Positions 57,272 through 64,000 of a stretch of DNA of 64,000 nucleotides are shown piece by piece. The notes below the pieces were generated by a model. That model worked only from the letters and a program-made list of their open reading frames with translations. It did not search any database and was not told where the DNA came from. Each line of letters begins with the position of its first letter. The first letter of the stretch is position 1. Location: assembly GCA_019187405.1 (NCBI GenBank), contig JABAQZ010000006.1, positions 110,445-174,444 of the forward strand. The letters are read 5' to 3'. The stretch comes from Ignavibacteria bacterium. GTDB lineage: Bacteria > Bacteroidota > Ignavibacteria > Tepidaquicellales > Tepidaquicellaceae. Position numbers and translations under genes: made by a program.

Positions 57272-58144
57272 TTAAGCCAAAGCAAATTGCTCTCTAAATT
57301 CAACAGGTGTTGAATTGTTGTGTTTGCGAAAGAATTTTATAAAGTTGGTCGGCTCATCAAAGCCCAAGTCAAAACCAATTTCTTTTACACTTTGGTAAGT
57401 GTGAACTAACAGTCGCTTGGCTTCAAGCATAACTCTTTCGTCAATCATTTGCTTTGGCGATTTGCCCAAAATCTTTGATGTTGCTTGGTTCAACCGCTTT
57501 TCGGTTATGCTTATTTTATTAGCGTAGTTGCTTACTTGTTTCAACTTGCGGTAGTTGGATTCTAAAATGTCTTTGAAGAGCATTACATAGTCAAGGTCAG
57601 CACTTTTTTTAATTTCTGTGAAATTTTGTTTCCTTCTTTCTCTTTCAGATAGAAGTAAAAAGTTATGTAATAGATTTTTTAGAATATCGGGCTGTGAAAT
57701 GTCTTTTTCGTTTTCTAATTCAATTTCCATTAGTTGAAACAAATGGGCAAACAACGAAGCAGTTTTGCTCATTTGAATTTGAGAAACTGAAAACAAGTCG
57801 TTGAATAAAATACTGCTCCGTAAATACTTTATGTCTGCTTCTGTCTTGCAGAAAAAACTGTCAGTAAACAGAATTGCTTTGCCGTCAAAACCACCTTTTT
57901 TGTCAAATCGCTGAACCGTGTCCTTGTTCAGAAACAGCAAAGTATCAGGCTTTATTTTAATTGGATTGAAATCAACAATATGTGTCGGGCTGCCTTTTTG
58001 AAACCAAAGAATATGATAAAAACCTGCCCGATGTGGAGTTGTCAATATGGCAGAATGGTTGTTGTATAATTGTCCGATGCCAACCAACTCAAATTCTTGT
58101 GGCAGTCCCTGTTTGAATGAATATTTCTTAATGTTGGACTTCAT
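57272..58144 (-). CDS. AraC-family transcriptional regulator
   Basis: 290 aa from ATG 58144; a GTG at 58156 is an alternative that would add four residues. N-terminal cupin-like sensor domain (FYHILWFQKGSPTHIVDF, LLFLNKDTVQRF), then the two C-terminal HTH motifs (SITEKRLNQATSKILGKSP and SVKEIGFDLGFDEPTNFIKF, then NSTPVEFREQF). It binds DNA as a one-component regulator. Encoded just after site F (30 bp) and upstream of the SnoaL-like gene, probably its target. Confidence 0.88.
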   Translation of the reverse strand: MKSNIKKYSFKQGLPQEFELVGIGQLYNNHSAILTTPHRAGFYHILWFQKGSPTHIVDFNPIKIKPDTLLFLNKDTVQRFDKKGGFDGKAILFTDSFFCKTEADIKYLRSSILFNDLFSVSQIQMSKTASLFAHLFQLMEIELENEKDISQPDILKNLLHNFLLLSERERRKQNFTEIKKSADLDYVMLFKDILESNYRKLKQVSNYANKISITEKRLNQATSKILGKSPKQMIDERVMLEAKRLLVHTYQSVKEIGFDLGFDEPTNFIKFFRKHNNSTPVEFREQFALA

Positions 58145-58173
58145 TTTCTGTTGCACGGTTGTCTTTTAGGGTT

Positions 58174-58308
58174 GCCTATAACGGTTTGGGTATTGCCGAA
58201 GGCGGGGCGTTTCAGCACTACTGTTCATTTGAAAAACTAAAGTTGAATATAGCACAAAAGTTTCATAGAAGTTCGTCACCCCCGCTTTTGGGTAGCTGCT
58301 GTTATGGG
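58174..58308 (-). repeat. attC-like site F, diverged right arm
   Basis: CTATAACGG at the left; right end GCTGTTATGGG. The left arm equals site E, and the inner GAAAAACTAAAGTTGAATAT is shared with E, but the right end reads CGCTTTTGGGTAGCTGCTG instead of the expected TTGGCAATACC, so only the inner stem pairs. Confidence 0.58.
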
Positions 58309-58314
58309 CTGGTT

Positions 58315-58716
58315 TTATTCTAAATTTTCCCAACCTGTAACATTGTCTTTTTTGATTTGCAGAATCCCATATAAGATTGCAATACCAACTAAGCCAAACA
58401 ACGATTGTCCAATGCCTAATCCTATAGTCAAATTGATAACTAAAGCACCAATACTTGTTATAATAAATCCCCAAAACCCCAATTTTTTCCATTGTAAAAG
58501 CAAAACAGAAAAAATTACGTTTCCAATTCCTATTATTCCAAGTAAAATTATCATTGGAGTTGAAACATCTCCTGGTAAATTTTTCGTAATCATTTCGCTT
58601 GCAAAAAGATACAAAATCGCTGTCGCTGAATTAGCAATAATCATTAGAATTAGCCAAGCTGTCACACAGCCGTGTCTTTGTTTTGTAACATTTGAATTTT
58701 CGGTATTCGTTTCCAT
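58315..58716 (-). CDS. Four-helix membrane protein, unknown function
   Basis: 133 aa with four hydrophobic segments: GCVTAWLILMIIANSATAILY, PMIILLGIIGIGNVIFSVLLL-type, GFWGFIITSIGALVINLTI and FGLVGIAILYGILQI. The N-terminal 15 residues are polar (cytoplasmic). This resembles small uncharacterised membrane proteins frequent in Bacteroidota. It stops 7 bp before site F, as cassette genes do. Confidence 0.65.
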   Translation of the reverse strand: METNTENSNVTKQRHGCVTAWLILMIIANSATAILYLFASEMITKNLPGDVSTPMIILLGIIGIGNVIFSVLLLQWKKLGFWGFIITSIGALVINLTIGLGIGQSLFGLVGIAILYGILQIKKDNVTGWENLE

Positions 58717-58897
58717 TTTAATGTTTATATAAATCCCTACTCGTTTGGCTTTTCGGTGTCGCCCCGTTTTTTTAAGTGGTTTCTGGTCTCCTCTTTTTAT
58801 TTTTTTTAGTCAGTCAATACTGTCAATGTCAAGAAGTGCCATACCGATTTGTCGGTGGTTCTTGTGTCTGTTCGTTGTGTCGTTTCTTAAACTTGCC

Positions 58898-59032
58898 CGC
58901 TAACGTTTTGGGTATTGCCGAAGGCAGGGATTTTTAGCACTAAAGTATAATAGAATTACTGCTGTTGAACTTTGCACAAATGTCCAATCGAAGCCGTTCA
59001 GCCCCGCTTTTGGCAATACCTTGTTATGTGTG
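58898..59032 (-). repeat. attC-like site G
   Basis: GCTAACG at the left and CTTGTTATGTG at the right. Arms GGGTATTGCCGAAGGCAGGG and GCCCCGCTTTTGGCAATACC pair; the inner part resembles sites C and D (CAATCGAAGCCGTTCAG). The 58717-58897 stretch before it holds no recognisable gene. Confidence 0.72.
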
Positions 59033-59055
59033 GTTTTTCTTTCTGTCGTCACTGT

Positions 59056-59985
59056 TTATCGTTGTCTAAAGTCCACCAAAAAGTCTTCTAAATCAATGTC
59101 AGTTTGTGAATATGTCAAGTCGGTTGTCCCGTTTGGTTGATATAAACAACTAAAGTTTTTCCCAAACTCTTTGTAAAAGCTTCCTTGTCCGTCTGGGCTA
59201 CTTATGTCAATGGCTGATTTTTCTAAAATTATTTTCCCATAAGTCTTACCGTCTCTACAATGAACAAAGAAACCTACTTCTGAACCTGTCAATTTATAAG
59301 TCGTTACATAACCAGTTGTCGGTGCAAGAGTCTTTTCATAAAGCAATGAAGATTTTATTTCGCTGTCAAGTATTGGTATTACTCCACCGTTTTTAGAAGT
59401 TGCAATAGTTGTCGGCTGTCCTTCTTTGTTTTCAATTCTAAACCAAAGGTCTGTTTGTGTTGTGTCTGAATTTGTTTTAAGGGTTTTAAAGTCAAAACCA
59501 AATGTTATTGCGTTTTTAAAATCAAGGTCATTTCTATTCTTAATTGCTGGAATACGAACTCTTAAAAATGGAAAGTCTTCTTTAAAGTTAAGCATTACTT
59601 TGTCTGTATTGAGTAACGTCACAAGGTCTGGATTTTCTTTTTTCTTAGTGAGCTTTAAGTTCACTTCAATTTCATTGTCTTTAAGTTCATTATAACTTCT
59701 GTTTGGTTGATACCCACTTGCTTTGGAAGCAACGTCTATTTGGTGTCCTTTGTCAAACTTTACTTGATACTTTCCGTCCTTGTCAGTTGCCAAAGTCTGT
59801 TTGTTAAATGAGGCATCGTCAATATTGTGGTTATACCAACAAAGGACTACAACTTCGGCATTTGAAATTGGCTTTCCTGTTGTTTCGTCAACTACTTGTC
59901 CCGTCACAACAATATTTTTCCTGTCCTGACAAGAAGCTAAAGTTGTCAAGGCGATTAGTAATATGTTTAGTAGTGTCGTCTTCAT
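59056..59985 (-). CDS. Lipoprotein with carboxypeptidase-regulatory-like domain
   Basis: 309 aa from ATG 59985, where a lipoprotein signal begins (LLNILLIALTTLASC); 14 residues further upstream belong to the attC-like site. Mature N-terminus: a carboxypeptidase-D regulatory-like beta-sandwich (VTGQVVDETTGKPISNAEVV, ATDKDGKYQVKFDKGHQIDV). The remaining 180 residues have no recognised domain; it includes repeated segments with aromatic strands (FKEDFPFLRVRIPAIKN). Probably anchored in the outer membrane. It stops 23 bp before site G. Confidence 0.68.
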   Translation of the reverse strand: MKTTLLNILLIALTTLASCQDRKNIVVTGQVVDETTGKPISNAEVVVLCWYNHNIDDASFNKQTLATDKDGKYQVKFDKGHQIDVASKASGYQPNRSYNELKDNEIEVNLKLTKKKENPDLVTLLNTDKVMLNFKEDFPFLRVRIPAIKNRNDLDFKNAITFGFDFKTLKTNSDTTQTDLWFRIENKEGQPTTIATSKNGGVIPILDSEIKSSLLYEKTLAPTTGYVTTYKLTGSEVGFFVHCRDGKTYGKIILEKSAIDISSPDGQGSFYKEFGKNFSCLYQPNGTTDLTYSQTDIDLEDFLVDFRQR

Positions 59986-59992
59986 AAAATCA

Positions 59993-60087
59993 CACATAAC
60001 GGTTCGTGGCTTGGCGATGGCGGGCATTTATACACAACACTTCAATTAACAAACGCCGCCCGCTATCGCTAAGCCGATGTTATGCGT
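59993..60087 (-). repeat. attC-like site H, well paired
   Basis: CACATAACGG at the left, GATGTTATGCG at the right. Arms GGCTTGGCGATGGCGGGC and GCCCGCTATCGCTAAGCC pair 16 of 18. At about 95 bp it is the shortest site and the closest in size and stem to a typical attC. A GCGTTCGTGCT tail is shared with site J. Confidence 0.75.
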
Positions 60088-60223
60088 TCGTGCTGATGTC
60101 ACACATGGTAAATTTAAAAAAATAAATTATTCTATAAGTCGGCATTTCTATAAAAATCTGTTTCACAACTTTGCTCGTCAAATATTTTAAATAAAATGTG
60201 CCTGAAAAACTAATTATCAGCAT
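60080..60223 (-). CDS. Candidate 47-aa cassette ORF ending inside site H
   Basis: From ATG at 60223 (4 bp after site I) an open frame reads MLIISFSGTFYLKYLTSKVV and on to CDISTNA, ending in TAA that is part of site H's RYAYAAC box (60080-60082). A stop inside attC is usual for integron cassettes. The segment between sites H and I otherwise has no gene. No homology recognised; could be chance in AT-rich DNA. Confidence 0.3.
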   Translation of the reverse strand: MLIISFSGTFYLKYLTSKVVKQIFIEMPTYRIIYFFKFTMCDISTNA

Positions 60224-60226
60224 GTC

Positions 60227-60420
60227 GCATAACGGACAGGGCTTTATGCAGGTTGGGAATTAGTATTCCGTCTGCCCATAGCCGCTGCGGATTGAAAATA
60301 TGTTGATGAATCAAGTACAAAAGCTGATGGTTATTCGTCTGACCGAGCTGAAGCTGAGATTTGCAAATAGCTGATGTTACAATGTCAACCCCAACTTGCA
60401 TAAAACCCAATGTTGTAGGC
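60227..60420 (-). repeat. attC-like site I, long central segment
   Basis: CGCATAACGG at the left, AATGTTGTAGG at the right. Arms GGGCTTTATGCAGGTTGGG (60239-60257) and CCCAACTTGCATAAAACCC pair 17 of 19. About 130 bp separate the arms, so the loop is much longer than in the other sites. Its frame on the minus strand is a by-product. Confidence 0.65.
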
Positions 60421-60455
60421 ATTTTATCAATTCATGTCTGTAAAGTCATTCTTCC

Positions 60456-61184
60456 CTATTGAGAATGGAGTTTAATCCGTTCTACAAATTCAAGCCAAAG
60501 TGTTGTTTTTGCAATAAAAAATCGAAGTTCAAAAATAACAATCATCAATATGCCTGACCAAAGTGTCACGCGATGAATTTTACGGATGCTCCATAAATCA
60601 TAAAGCACAATCGGAAGCAAGAAAAGATAAGACGCCCGTGCTGCTAGAGGAATATTGTGGTACAGTAAATCAACTGGCCAACGAATGAGCCCTGCAAAAA
60701 CAAGAGCAATATTAGCCATTAGCATAAACCTCTTGTGACTAGCAGGCGTACTTCTCATTTTATATGCCGCTGCTACAAAAGAAGCAAATCCAAGTGTCAT
60801 TGTGATGTTTATAATAAACAACAACTCGTCAACCCCTGGGGCAATAGTTCGCTTTAAGGCGTCCACACTAGCCATAAGGCCCGTGGCAACCATTACAAAT
60901 GTAAACACGAAACTAATCATTCCGAGTTGACGATGAAGATTGACCTTATTTATAAATACGAGTGAAACCTGTGTAATATATAGCAGAATCCAAATGGTGA
61001 AAACAATGGCATGTATATGAATAGTTTTGTCTGGAAGTGGTGCATTTGTCATGCCTGCCAAATAGTAAGAAGGAGCGAAGCCAATGAAAAATGTAACAAG
61101 CAAAATTATAGCCATTGCTAAAAAAAAGTGATGGTCATAACGTAGCTTGTGTTTATTTGAGTCTGTTTTTAGAAGTATTTCCAT
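60456..61184 (-). CDS. Seven-helix membrane protein with conserved histidines
   Basis: 242 aa. Helices at about 21-45, 55-80, 85-112, 118-140, 148-170, 178-200 and 208-230. Conserved His and Arg residues sit at helix ends (HIHAIVFTIWILLYITQV, HRQLGMISFVF, SHKRFMLMANIALVFAGLIR, HRVTLWSGILM), like cytochrome b561-type or uncharacterised membrane families of Bacteroidota. Heme binding is only inferred. It stops 35 bp before site I and starts 85 bp after site J. Confidence 0.6.
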   Translation of the reverse strand: MEILLKTDSNKHKLRYDHHFFLAMAIILLVTFFIGFAPSYYLAGMTNAPLPDKTIHIHAIVFTIWILLYITQVSLVFINKVNLHRQLGMISFVFTFVMVATGLMASVDALKRTIAPGVDELLFIINITMTLGFASFVAAAYKMRSTPASHKRFMLMANIALVFAGLIRWPVDLLYHNIPLAARASYLFLLPIVLYDLWSIRKIHRVTLWSGILMIVIFELRFFIAKTTLWLEFVERIKLHSQ

Positions 61185-61269
61185 ATGAACTATGAGCTAA
61201 TTATTTATGTTGCGATTTATAAGTTAGGAAATCAGGATAAATTTATATCCAGGGGTTATTTTTTAAATT

Positions 61270-61416
61270 GCCTACAACGGTTCGGGGCTTGGCGATGGCG
61301 GGCATTACGAAGCACTAAACTGTCGGCAAGCATCCCGCAGCATTGCGGGATAAAATAGAAGCACAACACATCAATTAACCACTGCCCGCCCGCTATCGCT
61401 AAGCCCTTGTTGTGCG
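61270..61416 (-). repeat. attC-like site J with extra internal hairpin
   Basis: CTACAACGG at the left, CTTGTTGTGCG at the right. Arms GGGCTTGGCGATGGCGGGC and GCCCGCTATCGCTAAGCCC pair almost throughout. The central part contains a second hairpin, ATCCCGCAGCATTGCGGGAT (61332-61351). It lies 17 bp after the stop of the aldo/keto reductase gene. Confidence 0.75.
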
Positions 61417-61433
61417 TTCGTGCTACTCAATCT

Positions 61434-62639
61434 TCATTTCTTGGGCAATGGCGAATTCCCATGTGTTCCTTTTGAACTCGTTCCAAGATTTGCTCCTATG
61501 TCGTGAACGGATGATAGTTGTGCCGTGGTTCTTTCACCATGAACTCCAATCTTTGCAAATTCATTTTCAATTTCATTGAAGTCATCGCCTGTAAACTCCA
61601 CTTGTAGTGTATTGACATTTTCTTCCAGATGTTTAATGGAAGTCGTTCCTGGAATGGGAACAATAAATGGATACTTGGTCATCAGCCATGCAAGTGCAAT
61701 TTGTGTAGGCGTTGCATACTTTTTAGCACCAATGTGTTGCAATAGCGAAACAATTTTCCAGTTTGCTTTTAAGTTCTCCGTTGTAAAACGAGGTGAGTTG
61801 TATCGCACATCAAGCCTTGGGTCAAACTTTGTATTTGGTGTAATGGTGCCTGATAAAAAACCTTTCCCTATTGGACTCCATGGAACAAATCCTATTCCCA
61901 ACTCCTCACAAGTTGAAAGCACTTCGCCTTCAGGGTCTCTTGTCCACACGGCATATTCATTTTGTATAGCAGTAAGCGGTTGCACTTTATGTGCTCTGCG
62001 AATGGTTGCCTCACCGGCTTCTGATAACCCCCAATGGCGCACTTTGCCTTCTTTTATCATATCTTGTATAACACCTGCAACATCTTCAATCGGAACAGTA
62101 GGGTCAACACGATGTTGATAGTAAAGGTCTATGTAATCAGTTTTCAATCGCTTCAAAGAAGCGTCAGTCATTTTCTTGATATAATCAGGTTGGCTGTTAA
62201 GCCCAATGTTTTTCCCATTTTCATCATAACCATACCCAAATTTAGTAGCGAGAATTATCTTATCCCTAAATGGGGCAACAGCTTCGCCAACACTTTCTTC
62301 GCTGAGAAATGGACCGTAGTTTATTGCCGTATCAAAAAATGTTACACCAAGTTCGTATGCTCTCTGAATAACTTTTATTGCTTCCTGTTTGGTAGTTCTT
62401 GGATAGAATGCATGATGGAAATTCATGCAGCCCAGTCCCATTGCTGAAACTTCAAGCGTTCCTAATTTTCGGGTTGGCAATAGGGTAGTATTTTTATCTG
62501 TAATCATTTTTGAATTGTTATACTGAGTTAAAACAAATTGTGCGAATCCGTTGAATGGAGTTACAAATGGGAAAGCCAAAACAGAAGCCGAAGTTTTTAA
62601 GAAGGTTCTGCGGTTCCAGTCTTTATTTTTTAACATCAT
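61434..62639 (-). CDS. Aldo/keto reductase with twin-arginine signal
   Basis: 401 aa. The N-terminus carries a twin-arginine motif (NRRTFLK) followed by a hydrophobic core (ASVLAFPFVTPFNGFA), so export by Tat is likely. Then the (beta/alpha)8 aldo/keto reductase: GLGCMNFHHAFYPRT, the catalytic Asp/Tyr in FFDTAINYGPFLSE, Lys in ILATKFGYG and His in YYQHRVDP, and the NADPH site IPIPGTTSIKHLEENV-type segment. It reduces a carbonyl with NADPH or acts in reverse. Its stop is 17 bp from site J; it shares a cassette with the SDR gene upstream (36 bp). Confidence 0.88.
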   Translation of the reverse strand: MMLKNKDWNRRTFLKTSASVLAFPFVTPFNGFAQFVLTQYNNSKMITDKNTTLLPTRKLGTLEVSAMGLGCMNFHHAFYPRTTKQEAIKVIQRAYELGVTFFDTAINYGPFLSEESVGEAVAPFRDKIILATKFGYGYDENGKNIGLNSQPDYIKKMTDASLKRLKTDYIDLYYQHRVDPTVPIEDVAGVIQDMIKEGKVRHWGLSEAGEATIRRAHKVQPLTAIQNEYAVWTRDPEGEVLSTCEELGIGFVPWSPIGKGFLSGTITPNTKFDPRLDVRYNSPRFTTENLKANWKIVSLLQHIGAKKYATPTQIALAWLMTKYPFIVPIPGTTSIKHLEENVNTLQVEFTGDDFNEIENEFAKIGVHGERTTAQLSSVHDIGANLGTSSKGTHGNSPLPKK

Positions 62640-62675
62640 TTTTTGTGTTTAATTGGACAATGAAATTCTTAATCA

Positions 62676-63443
62676 CTATTTCACAGTGTAACCACCGTCA
62701 GGCGTTACTACCTGACCAACCATAAAGCCTGCACCTTCACTACATAACCAAAGCACAGCACTTGCAATTTCTGCTGCCTTGCCCATCCGAGCCAGTGGAA
62801 TAGCACTAATGATTGCAGCCATGTGTTCCGGTCTGTCCGCTACTGCATTGGAAACCATAGGTGTTTCGGTTGTGCCAGGGCAAATACAATTGATGCGAAT
62901 GCCTTTGCTGGCGTATTCCAATGCGCTTGCTTTTGTTAACCCAACCACACCATGTTTAGCTGCTGTATATGCACCCAAATTTGCTGTGCCTACTAATCCG
63001 CTTTGAGAAGAACAATTAACGATAGCCCCGCTTCCTTGTTTTCGCATCTGCTGCAATTCGTATTTCATACATAGCCAGATACCTTTGAGGTTAACAGCAA
63101 TGGCTTTATCAAAATCTTCTGAAAGTGCATCAGCAGTTTCAACCACAGGAACATGCATACCTGCGTTATTGTAGGCATAATCCAATCTTCCGAAAGCTGC
63201 TACGGTTTGTGCCACCATATTGGCAACGTCTGTTTCATTTGTAACATCACAACGGATGGCTATTGCTTCGCAACCGGCTTCTTTAAATTCTTTTGTTGCT
63301 TCCTTAACTGCACTTTCATTATAATCAGCCAATGCCACGGAAGCACCTTCTTTGGCAAATGCTTTTGCAGTGGCAAGTCCGATTCCTGAACCAGCACCTG
63401 TGACGAGAGCAACTTTATTTTTAAAATCATTTACCATATTCAT
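62676..63443 (-). CDS. Short-chain dehydrogenase/reductase (glucose-1-dehydrogenase-like)
   Basis: 255 aa, classical SDR. Cofactor loop VALVTGAGSGIGLATAKAFA with ALADYNESAV (Asp suggests NAD preference), NNAGMH, catalytic Ser in VNCSSQSG and YTAAKHG (YxxxK), then CPGTTETPM. The substrate cannot be predicted from sequence. It is followed by the aldo/keto reductase gene in the same cassette, which suggests a joint carbonyl/alcohol pathway. Confidence 0.9.
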   Translation of the reverse strand: MNMVNDFKNKVALVTGAGSGIGLATAKAFAKEGASVALADYNESAVKEATKEFKEAGCEAIAIRCDVTNETDVANMVAQTVAAFGRLDYAYNNAGMHVPVVETADALSEDFDKAIAVNLKGIWLCMKYELQQMRKQGSGAIVNCSSQSGLVGTANLGAYTAAKHGVVGLTKASALEYASKGIRINCICPGTTETPMVSNAVADRPEHMAAIISAIPLARMGKAAEIASAVLWLCSEGAGFMVGQVVTPDGGYTVK

Positions 63444-63486
63444 TTATTTTATGTAAAACAAAAGGTAGAACATAAAGTTAGTTTCG

Positions 63487-64000
63487 CTATTTTGATGTTC
63501 GATCTTCACCAGTTTTATAACTTCCGATTCTGTGATTCGGAATGAACCACATCACAGCTTTCAATGCAATGAGCAGAAATGCTGTTTTGGGGAATCCAAT
63601 CAATGAAACAATTGCAGCAGAAGCGTTAACAGCCATTGATGTATAAATTATCTTATGTCCTTTGTATGCCTTATGAAAGGAAGAATCTGAGCTATGCAAA
63701 CTACGCAAACCATTTACTAAAATCAGGTAAGAAACATTTGCTATAAAAAGCACAGCAGCGTATATGGCAACCGGAATAGATGCGAAACTATTTTCTCCCA
63801 TTGATGCAGTTGCAAACGGAATGAGTGAATGGCAAAAAAGAGTTAGCATGTTTAACCAGAGAATTTTGTTATTGACTTTTGAAACAGTTTCAAATAAATG
63901 ATGGTGGCTGCTCCAATAAAGTCCTAACAAAACAAAACTTAAAGCATAGCTGATAAATATGGGATACACATCCAAATAGCTTTGCCACGTTGGATTGTGC
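63487..64000 (-). CDS. TMEM175-family potassium channel-like protein, 5' end outside window
   Basis: At least 170 aa, open at the right edge. The frame runs on through IQRGKAIWMDVYPIFISYAL, FVLLGLYWSSHHHLFETV, and helices at about 40-60, 70-90, 115-135 and 140-155, ending IPNHRIGSYKTGEDRTSK. WSSHHHLF and FISYALSFVLLGLYW match TMEM175/DUF1211 repeats, which form potassium-selective channels. The first complete Met is internal, so the true start lies past 64000. It is transcribed towards the SDR gene, 43 bp away. Confidence 0.78.
   Translation of the reverse strand, partial: HNPTWQSYLDVYPIFISYALSFVLLGLYWSSHHHLFETVSKVNNKILWLNMLTLFCHSLIPFATASMGENSFASIPVAIYAAVLFIANVSYLILVNGLRSLHSSDSSFHKAYKGHKIIYTSMAVNASAAIVSLIGFPKTAFLLIALKAVMWFIPNHRIGSYKTGEDRTSK

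Larger units (their letters stand above)
51586..64000 (-). mobile_element. Integron-like gene cassette array lacking a visible integrase (CALIN-like)
   Basis: All genes from 51751 to the right edge are on the minus strand, single or in pairs. They are separated by palindromic sites of about 95-195 bp whose ends read RYAYAAC and GTTRNRG on the minus strand (canonical attC: RYYYAAC and GTTRRRY). Each site begins within about 10-120 bp after a stop codon, and the next gene often starts within tens of bases of the site's other end. Sites share arms, while cargo genes are unrelated to one another. This is the layout of cassettes in a mobile or sedentary integron. No tyrosine recombinase with the IntI insert, attI or Pc promoter was found; they may lie outside. 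Alternative: a Bacteroidota repeat family that only mimics attC. Confidence 0.65.

Noticed and set aside
51586-61416. attC-like sites as Rho-independent terminators or REP elements
   Set aside because: The stems are not followed by T-runs, the arms are separated by large loops, and the conserved boxes lie outside the stems. REP elements are shorter and lack these boxes.
51586-64000. Prophage or conjugative element
   Set aside because: No capsid, terminase, portal, relaxase, type IV secretion or transposase gene was seen.

Overview
The window looks like a chromosomal segment of a Bacteroidota/Ignavibacteriota-type bacterium. Support: AT-rich DNA; five intact secreted proteins ending in a type IX secretion (T9SS) type-A sorting domain with the NYPNPFNP motif, plus a sixth broken one; several YCF48/BNR-type beta-propeller surface proteins; and rhodanese-linked persulfide oxidation. 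No rRNA, tRNA, CRISPR array or prophage was recognised.

Layout. 1-1943: a minisatellite of 21-23 bp units that runs off the left edge. 2.0-7.1 kb: two secreted propeller proteins, a lipoprotein metallo-hydrolase and a small outer-membrane barrel candidate. 7.4-12.0 kb (+): asnS, a NYN-domain protein, a rhodanese, a persulfide-dioxygenase/rhodanese fusion and fructose-bisphosphatase. 12.0-21.4 kb (-): a lipoprotein, an ABC-2 exporter, an HD hydrolase, two TPM-domain proteins, an ExbB/ExbD/ExbD energising complex, a STAS protein, adk and rlmN. 21.5-32.1 kb (-): a secreted M14 carboxypeptidase, then a compact sugar-phosphate cluster tkt-pgi-gnd-zwf-pgl-glk that takes glucose through the oxidative pentose-phosphate branch and yields NADPH. 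32.4-35.1 kb: a decayed patch with a WYL regulator, a DUF932 gene and a phosphoesterase cut off by a 16-bp tandem repeat. 35.5-48.1 kb: an SthA-like transhydrogenase, two membrane genes, large secreted proteins, a four-copy palindromic repeat, and an arsM/arsR pair.

48.3-51.5 kb is a graveyard: a MITE-like inverted repeat, the 3' end of an Rhs-repeat gene carrying a T9SS sorting domain, and a broken MjaI-type restriction-modification pair whose restriction gene runs directly into the Rhs remnant.

51.6-64.0 kb is the most unusual part. Genes that are all on the minus strand are separated by nine complete (plus one half) palindromic sites of about 95-195 bp. Each site is bounded by AAC...GTT core boxes and sits just after a gene's stop codon. 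This is the architecture of an integron cassette array without a visible integrase (a CALIN-like array). Cargo: DUF1254/1214 protein, HrgA-like HARE-HTH protein, tandem retropepsin, broken methyltransferase, AraC regulator with SnoaL-like protein, membrane proteins, a carboxypeptidase-regulatory-like lipoprotein, aldo/keto reductase, SDR and a TMEM175-like channel. The attC assignment rests on layout and inverted repeats seen by eye; folding and search tools were not available.
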